Assembly: GCA_018780035.1 (NCBI GenBank)
Contig: JADMKE010000020.1
Span: 62,001-126,000, forward strand
Origin: Candidatus Sericytochromatia bacterium
GTDB lineage: Bacteria > Cyanobacteriota > Sericytochromatia > UBA7694
Length of the DNA: 64,000 nt
Direction of reading: 5' to 3'
Made by a program: the position numbers and the translations under genes. Shown here piece by piece: positions 58,968 to 64,000 of the stretch (within the stretch, counting starts at the first letter, position 1; every line of letters starts with the position of its first letter). Under the pieces are notes generated by a model. It was not told the DNA's origin. It saw only the letters and a program-made list of their open reading frames with translations, and ran no database searches.

Positions 58968-60476
58968 TTAGTCAGGCTCTGGCAAGGACTTGAAGGCAGA
59001 AAAGGCTTCCCTGTTGTGAAAAACGTTTTGTCCAGCAAAAGACTGGCGAATTTTCCAGGCTTTGGGCCAGGCATTGTTAAGATGGGTGGCTGTCGCTTTG
59101 GCCCAGCCGAGAGGCAGACCAGCATAGAGCATCAACTCCCAGCCTGTTTTTTGGAGCGCCATCCCTGTCAGGGCTTCGCCCCGCAGATAATTCAAAGCCG
59201 CCTCCAATTCCAAGCGCCGCAATGGAAAGGCCTTGCGATTTAAGCTTGGAGACAAGGCCAGAGCCGGATCGGGCCTGAGGTCCTGGCCTTTGAGCTCTGC
59301 CAGACAAAGACCGTGGTTCAAGAGGTTTAAATGGCTTTGGGCTGCTTGTAACGCCACTTGAGCGGAAGCGGGCCAAAACCAGAAATACCCATCTTTGAAA
59401 AAAACATCTCCATTCTCGGCCTGTTTCAGCCAAGTTGCCAATTGGCGCGTCTGGCTTTTAAGCGTTGCAGAGGGCTCAGCGACCACCCTCTGTTGGCGGG
59501 CGCGCAGCCGTGTTTGTTTGTTTTTTTTATCTGTGCGAGGGACTGAATCATCTTCCCCGTCATGGCAAGAATCTTTGCTCTTTTGCAGCAATGCCAAGCT
59601 AAATCCCTCTCCGGGAATAAAGTGGGGCCAAGCGCGGTAAAGAGGCATGTCCTTGGATACCTGCACGCCCCAGTCTGGGGGCAATGCCAAGGGCAAGAAT
59701 TGCAAAGAATGTGCTTCGGCAAAACGCAAGAGGAGTTCTTCATTTTCGCTGAGATTCCAGGTACAAGTACTGTAAATCAGCATACCGTCGGGTTTGAGGC
59801 AGGGCCAAATCTGTTCCAAAATGTCTTTTTGGCGCAATTGGCAGACCTGCACCTGATTTTGAGACCACTCTTGCACCGCGTCGGGCTGTTTGCGAAACAG
59901 CCCTTCACCCGAACAGGGGGCATCGACCAGTATCAGGTCAAATTGAAAAGGCAAAGCCTGAAAGTCTCGGGGCTGATTCTGGCTGACCAAGACGCGGTCG
60001 CGCCCCCATTTGTTGAGATTTTCCAATAAAATCCGGGCCCGGCCGGGAACCACTTCGTTGCTAAACAAAAGCGCATCCGGGGGGAGCAACTGGGCCAAAT
60101 GGGTGCTTTTACCCCCAGGGGCTGCACAGAGGTCCAGCACCTTGAGAGGGCCTTGCATTTGGGGCAACGCCTCTAAATAGGGGGTTACTGCCGCTTCAAG
60201 CAGCATACAACTGGCATCTTGCACATAATACCCACCCCCATGAAAAAAGGGATCAAGGGTAAAAATCGGGCGTTCGGGTAAATACATTCCCGCTTTACAC
60301 CAGGGAATCTGGGCACTTTGGGGCAGGGGATTTACCCATTGCAATTTGCTGGGGTTGATCCGCAAAGCGACGGGAGCAGCAGCTGCCAAAGCGGCTAAAA
60401 AAGCGGGATAAGCGCTGCCCAGCAAGGCTGCTGTATTTTCGCAAAAGGCCAACGGCAATGGGTTTGTTTGGTTCAT
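58968..60476 (-). CDS. RsmB/RsmF (NOL1/NOP2/Sun) family RNA cytosine-C5 methyltransferase
   Basis: This 502-residue protein methylates cytosine in rRNA using AdoMet. The AdoMet site is VLDLCAAPGGKSTHLAQLL, motif IV is LILVDAPCSGEGLF with the conserved Pro-Cys, and the catalytic Cys is in IYSTCTWN. The C-terminal part contains a PUA-like/RsmF tail, which suggests the RsmF branch. The ATG at 60476 has AAAGGA directly upstream; the open frame extends 87 codons further over the next gene and was rejected. Confidence 0.9.
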   Translation of the reverse strand: MNQTNPLPLAFCENTAALLGSAYPAFLAALAAAAPVALRINPSKLQWVNPLPQSAQIPWCKAGMYLPERPIFTLDPFFHGGGYYVQDASCMLLEAAVTPYLEALPQMQGPLKVLDLCAAPGGKSTHLAQLLPPDALLFSNEVVPGRARILLENLNKWGRDRVLVSQNQPRDFQALPFQFDLILVDAPCSGEGLFRKQPDAVQEWSQNQVQVCQLRQKDILEQIWPCLKPDGMLIYSTCTWNLSENEELLLRFAEAHSLQFLPLALPPDWGVQVSKDMPLYRAWPHFIPGEGFSLALLQKSKDSCHDGEDDSVPRTDKKNKQTRLRARQQRVVAEPSATLKSQTRQLATWLKQAENGDVFFKDGYFWFWPASAQVALQAAQSHLNLLNHGLCLAELKGQDLRPDPALALSPSLNRKAFPLRRLELEAALNYLRGEALTGMALQKTGWELMLYAGLPLGWAKATATHLNNAWPKAWKIRQSFAGQNVFHNREAFSAFKSLPEPD

Positions 60477-60486
60477 TTCCTTTGGC

Positions 60487-61218
60487 TCATTTTCGGGCCT
60501 TAAAAAACAAAAACAAGGGCACCCGCATGCGGCGCTCGTAGAGTTTATGGTTATTAAAAAGGGCCTTTTGGGGTCGGGATTCGCGCAGATCGCAAATTTC
60601 AAATCCGGCCGTGCGCAGGGCCTGAAAAAAATCCTCAACCGTGCGGTGGTATTTGAGCACCGGGGCACCGAGCCAGTTAAATTCGCGTTTGCCAGTATAA
60701 AAATAGCGATCAACCAACCAGTCTTGGCGGGCCCCACCTTCTTTCATGCTGAGCTGATGGGAGGTAATAACAGGGTGTTCAACCGAAAAGACCAATTCTC
60801 CCCCCGAACGCAGCGTCTGATAAATCTTTGCAAAGAGCGGATTCAGATCTTCGATATAGTGAAAGACCAGCCGGGATATCACACAGTCAAAGGCCTCAGC
60901 AGGGTATTCCCAATTTTCGAGAAAGGCCTGTTCGACTTGAGCAGGGCTCCCTTTGAGGGATTTTTGGGCCAATTCAACCATATTTGCTGAGCCATCCAAG
61001 CCAAGATAAGTCAAGGCTCCTTGGGCCAATAATTCTGTAGCCAAAGTGGCTTCACCGCAGCCCAAGTCCAAGACATCAAGCCCCTTCATGGGCGGCAATA
61101 AGGCTTGCAAAACCGGTTTTTCCAGGGTTTCGTTGGCGCTGGTTTCGCTGTGGCGACGGTTCAGATAGGCCGAAAAAACGGCAGGATCATCATAAAAAAA
61201 GGGGCCGCTGAGTACCAT
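60487..61218 (-). CDS. Class I SAM-dependent methyltransferase
   Basis: This 243-residue protein has motif I LDVLDLGCGEATLATELL, followed by YLGLDGSANMVELAQ, then the FDCVISRLVFHYIED segment and GGELVFSVEHPV. It belongs to the small-molecule or biotin/ubiquinone-type class I family, and the substrate is unknown. The start at 61218 is preceded by AAAGG. It is 10 bp ahead of the rRNA methyltransferase gene on the same strand. Confidence 0.85.
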   Translation of the reverse strand: MVLSGPFFYDDPAVFSAYLNRRHSETSANETLEKPVLQALLPPMKGLDVLDLGCGEATLATELLAQGALTYLGLDGSANMVELAQKSLKGSPAQVEQAFLENWEYPAEAFDCVISRLVFHYIEDLNPLFAKIYQTLRSGGELVFSVEHPVITSHQLSMKEGGARQDWLVDRYFYTGKREFNWLGAPVLKYHRTVEDFFQALRTAGFEICDLRESRPQKALFNNHKLYERRMRVPLFLFFKARK

Positions 61219-61717
61219 CACTGTTTTCCTTTGTGAATCAGAACTCCGCCCATTGTACTTCAAACAGCGGGGAGCCGCGTGCCTCTGAACCAGACAAAAA
61301 CCAAGAATGCCCATTTTCACAAACCTTTTATTGGTCTGAAAAAATGGGCATTGGCAGGAAGTGTTGCTTTGGGTACGCATCGTTTTGCCACTTAGCGGGC
61401 AATCTGCTTAGGTGTTTAGCCCTAATTGATGACGCGATCCTATTCAAGAAAAAGCGAACAAACCAGAGATCCATCAGAATTGCTTAATAGAGTTTAAAAA
61501 AACTCTCAATATGCGGTCTTTGTCTTTGTTTACTTTACTTCCTACTCATGATTATAGGTCTTTTAAAAAAAAATTACAACACCCCGAAGCAAAAAAAAGT
61601 GAAAGATTTTGGTGTAAACTGACAGTGGAGTCGAACAGCCACATAAATTGGCATTTTACACCTGCTCTGCCAGGAATTTTCAGACTCCCACAGAATTGTA
61701 CAAATCGAGGATATATC
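61219..61717. other. Intergenic region with a 12-base inverted repeat
   Basis: This 499-bp gap separates divergent genes. AATGCCCATTTT (61306-61317) and AAAATGGGCATT (61341-61352) form perfect arms around 23 bases. The right half (about 61440-61640) is A+T-rich and probably holds the promoter of the oxidoreductase gene. An open frame from 61511 joins that gene, but its translation looks non-coding. No RNA gene was recognised. Confidence 0.5.
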
Positions 61718-63094
61718 ATGACTTTAGGTACCCCAGAACGCCCCCTGAGAGTTGCTATTATTGGCGCCGGCCCCAGCGGTTTTTATGCGGCGGAAGCGCT
61801 GTTTAAATCCGAGAAAGCCCTGACGGTTGACATGTTTGAGAAATTGCCTGTGCCCTTTGGTCTGGTGCGCAGTGGCGTAGCACCTGATCACCCCAAGATC
61901 AAAAATGTCACCAAGGTCTATGAAAAAATCGCCTCAAATCCCGCCTTTCAATTCTTTGGCAATGTCACCATCGGCAAAGATATCAGTGTCGATGAACTCA
62001 AACAATTTTATGATGCCCTGATTTTCACTTCGGGGGCAGCGTCTGATCGCCGCTTGGGCATTCCCGGCGAAGATCTGGCAGGCAGTCACACCGCCACTGA
62101 ATTTGTGGCTTGGTACAACGGCCATCCCGAATACCGCGATCGCCACTTTGATCTCTCCCAAGAAACAGCCGTGATCATTGGTCAGGGAAACGTGGCCATT
62201 GATGTTTGCCGAATTTTGTCGAAATCTGTGGACGAACTCAAACAGACCGATATTGCCAAACACGCCCTCGATGCTTTGGCTGAGAGCAAAATCAAAGACA
62301 TTTATATGATTGGTCGCCGGGGACCCGCCCAGGCTGCATTTACCCCCCAAGAGGCCAAAGAGTTGGGGGAACTCGAAATTGCCGATGCCATGGTCAGCTC
62401 CCGCGATATGCAATTGGGTGCGATCTGCGAAGCTGAATTGTTATTGGCTGACAAAGGCCATAACCGCAAGAATATGGAGATCCTCAAGGGGCTCGCGGAA
62501 AAAGGTGCCACTGGCAAAGCCCGCCGCCTACATGTGGAATTTTTCTACAGCCCGGTGGAGCTGCGCGGCGAAGGCCGTCTGCAAGAAGTGGTATTGGAGC
62601 GCAACGCCCTCTCGGGTGAAGCGGGCAAACAAAAGGCCAGCGGCACGGGTGAAAAGAGAATATTGCCTTGCGGTCTGCTCTTCCGCAGTGTGGGTTATAA
62701 AGGCACAGCCATGCCGGGTGTGCCTTTTCATGAGAGCTGGGGTGTTTTTCCCAACGAAAAAGGCAAAATTGAAACGGGTCTTTATGTGGCTGGCTGGATC
62801 AAACGCGGTCCATCGGGGGTGATTGGCACCAACAAACCCTGCAGCTACGAAACCGTTGAGGCACTTTTGGCCGACCTCGACCAATTGCCCGGCTGTGAAC
62901 AGCCCTTTACCCAAGCCCTGCTCGATTTGCTCAAATCCCGCCAAACCCGCGTCGTGAGTTTTGATGACTGGCGCCAAATTGACGCAGCTGAAGTGGCCCG
63001 TGGCCAAGAAGTGGGCAAACCCCGCGAAAAATTCACACGGGTCGCAGACATGTTGGCCGTGCTCGAAGGCACCCCTGCTGCAGTCAGCGTCTAA
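61718..63094 (+). CDS. Adrenodoxin reductase/FprA-type NADPH-ferredoxin oxidoreductase
   Basis: This 458-residue flavoprotein moves electrons between NADP(H) and ferredoxin. The FAD loop is VAIIGAGPSGFYAAEAL near residue 10, followed by MFEKLPVPFGLVRSGVAPDHPKIKNV, which is diagnostic for the adrenodoxin reductase family. The NADP loop is VIIGQGNVAIDVCRIL with the RRGPAQAAFTPQEAKEL segment, and the end has GWIKRGPSGVIGTNK. The ATG was chosen for its CGAGG site. With the ferredoxin-linked 2-oxoacid enzyme nearby it may balance the reduced-ferredoxin pool. Confidence 0.92.
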   Translation: MTLGTPERPLRVAIIGAGPSGFYAAEALFKSEKALTVDMFEKLPVPFGLVRSGVAPDHPKIKNVTKVYEKIASNPAFQFFGNVTIGKDISVDELKQFYDALIFTSGAASDRRLGIPGEDLAGSHTATEFVAWYNGHPEYRDRHFDLSQETAVIIGQGNVAIDVCRILSKSVDELKQTDIAKHALDALAESKIKDIYMIGRRGPAQAAFTPQEAKELGELEIADAMVSSRDMQLGAICEAELLLADKGHNRKNMEILKGLAEKGATGKARRLHVEFFYSPVELRGEGRLQEVVLERNALSGEAGKQKASGTGEKRILPCGLLFRSVGYKGTAMPGVPFHESWGVFPNEKGKIETGLYVAGWIKRGPSGVIGTNKPCSYETVEALLADLDQLPGCEQPFTQALLDLLKSRQTRVVSFDDWRQIDAAEVARGQEVGKPREKFTRVADMLAVLEGTPAAVSV

Positions 63095-63104
63095 ATCCCC
63101 TCTC

Positions 63105-63128
63105 AGGTGGCCCAAAATTGGGCCACCT
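63105..63128 (+). terminator. Hairpin terminator after the oxidoreductase gene
   Basis: AGGTGGCCCAA and TTGGGCCACCT form an 11-base stem with a two-base centre, followed by CTTATTT. It lies 11 bases after the stop codon. Confidence 0.75.
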
Positions 63129-63148
63129 CTTATTTGATGGAGGTCTCT

Positions 63149-63706
63149 GTGATTCAACGTCTCTGTGTTTTTTGTGGTTCACAATCCGGCAATAATCCCC
63201 GTTTTACGGAAGATGCCCGCGCCTTGGGAAAACTTTTGGCCATGGCCCAAATTCAATTGGTCTTTGGCGGCGGAAAAATTGGATTGATGGGTGAAGTGGC
63301 CGATGCGGCCTTGGCTGCTGGGGGCGAAGTGATAGGCGTGATGCCCCGCTTGCTGGTGGAGCGTGAGCGGGCCCATCTGGGTTTGACTGAGTTAATCACA
63401 GTTGAGAGCATGGCTGAGCGCAAACAACTGATGGCTGATCGCTCAGATGCCTTTCTGGCAATGCCTGGAGGCCTGGGAACCCTTGATGAACTCTTTGAAA
63501 TGATGACCTGGAACCAGATCGGTCTGCATTTCAAACCCTGTTTTGTGCTCAATACCGATGGCTATTACAATTCGCTTTTGGAATTTATTCAAAAGGGCAT
63601 GTCCGATGGCTTGGTTTATCCACTTGGCCCTGAATTTCAGAGCTGCGAAACCCCAGCGGGGGTACTTAAGTTATTGCAAACAGCGGCCTTGCGAGGTCAA
63701 ACATGA
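63149..63706 (+). CDS. LOG family protein (TIGR00730-type Rossmann protein)
   Basis: This 185-residue protein has the family opening CVFCGSQSGN, the GGGKIGLMG phosphate-binding segment and the signature PGGLGTLDELFEM. LOG proteins release cytokinin bases from nucleotides in plants and in some bacteria act as nucleotide 5'-monophosphate phosphoribohydrolases. The GTG start four bases after GGAGGT was preferred to an ATG at 63137, which would place that site inside the gene. Its stop overlaps the next start by four bases. Confidence 0.88.
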   Translation: MIQRLCVFCGSQSGNNPRFTEDARALGKLLAMAQIQLVFGGGKIGLMGEVADAALAAGGEVIGVMPRLLVERERAHLGLTELITVESMAERKQLMADRSDAFLAMPGGLGTLDELFEMMTWNQIGLHFKPCFVLNTDGYYNSLLEFIQKGMSDGLVYPLGPEFQSCETPAGVLKLLQTAALRGQT

Positions 63707-64000
63707 GTCTGTTTCCCTCTTTATTGCCATCAGCCTTGCTGCTTTCACTCTGGCTTTTGTTCGATTTTACGGGCATTTTGCTCTCAGTGATTTCGACCTA
63801 TTTTTATTTTGGCTGGGCGGGCATGTCCCTCTTGGTGGTGCGCATCTTTTTGATTGCGCTCTTTGCCTTTAGTGGCCCCTTGGCTTATCGCCTGCTGCTC
63901 TTTCGTCTGCCCCAGGAACCGGTCTTAAAAACCCTTTTGGGTTTACAGGCGGGGCTCTATTTGTTGATCAGCTTGAATCGCCAATCGGATCTCTTTGCCT
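63703..64000 (+). CDS. Start of a polytopic membrane protein (runs off the window end)
   Basis: The first 99 codons are visible. They encode at least three hydrophobic segments, including SLLPSALLLSLWLLFDFTGI and a later KTLLGLQAGLYLLISLN, and are unrecognised. The start overlaps the LOG gene stop (ATGA), so the two are coupled. Nothing about function can be read from this part. Confidence 0.65.
   Translation, partial: MSLFPSLLPSALLLSLWLLFDFTGILLSVISTYFYFGWAGMSLLVVRIFLIALFAFSGPLAYRLLLFRLPQEPVLKTLLGLQAGLYLLISLNRQSDLFA

Noticed and set aside
1-64000. CRISPR arrays, insertion sequences, rRNA and tRNA genes
   Set aside because: No regularly spaced direct repeats, transposase-like proteins, or recognisable tRNA/rRNA sequence were seen in any intergenic gap.

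Overview
The window comes from a diderm, denitrifying bacterium. It encodes an outer-membrane beta-barrel, periplasmic c-type cytochromes and a flagellar hook-like protein, and its own regions are about half G+C. No rRNA or tRNA gene is present, so lineage cannot be fixed. The gene mix recalls non-photosynthetic relatives of Cyanobacteriota (Sericytochromatia-like), but that is only an impression.

Positions 1-27809 form a large nitrogen-oxide island. It holds the start of a Sec-type nosZ with a cytochrome c lipoprotein; an NnrS-like protein with a stand-alone relative of the NorD N-terminal domain; nnrS with a Dnr/NnrR-type Crp/Fnr regulator; a nirK operon (nirK fused to cytochrome c, nirV, a Sco copper chaperone, a hemerythrin, a cupin); a cytochrome c and an orphan radical SAM enzyme; a di-iron repair protein (RIC/YtfE type) opposite modABC; norEF and heme A synthase; a universal stress protein opposite an outer-membrane porin; and norCBQD-moaDE. 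The divergent promoters share a palindrome, TTTGCGCNNGCGCAAA or a variant. A -10-like hexamer lies about 32 bp from its centre on each side, the geometry of a class II Crp/Fnr activator. The local Dnr-like protein is the obvious candidate regulator. Mo uptake and molybdopterin synthase genes imply a molybdoenzyme, probably nitrate reductase, outside the window.

Positions 27815-31425 carry unassigned genes and a DUF885 peptidase-like protein. Next come a large imperfect palindrome and then a defence island at 31772-50798. Its backbone is a type 1 BREX operon (brxA, brxB, brxC, pglX, pglZ, brxL) with two other systems built in. The pglX gene is split at the boundary between methyltransferase and target-recognition parts, and a DRT type 1 gene (reverse transcriptase plus nitrilase) sits in the gap. 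A Septu pair (ptuA, ptuB) lies between pglX and pglZ. A 25-codon stub of another ATPase, overlapping the brxC stop codon, looks like the scar of a lost third cargo. BrxL ends in a MIT_C-like (MITD1-type) domain. A toxin-antitoxin-like pair with a palindromic operator follows.

Positions 50832-64000 are housekeeping: a glycosyltransferase, a polyamine operon (speD, speB, deoxyhypusine synthase-like gene), a four-subunit 2-oxoacid:ferredoxin oxidoreductase, a structured leader or small RNA ending in a strong terminator before a FlgE/FlgG-like gene, two methyltransferases, an adrenodoxin reductase-type NADPH oxidoreductase, a LOG-family protein and the start of a membrane protein.
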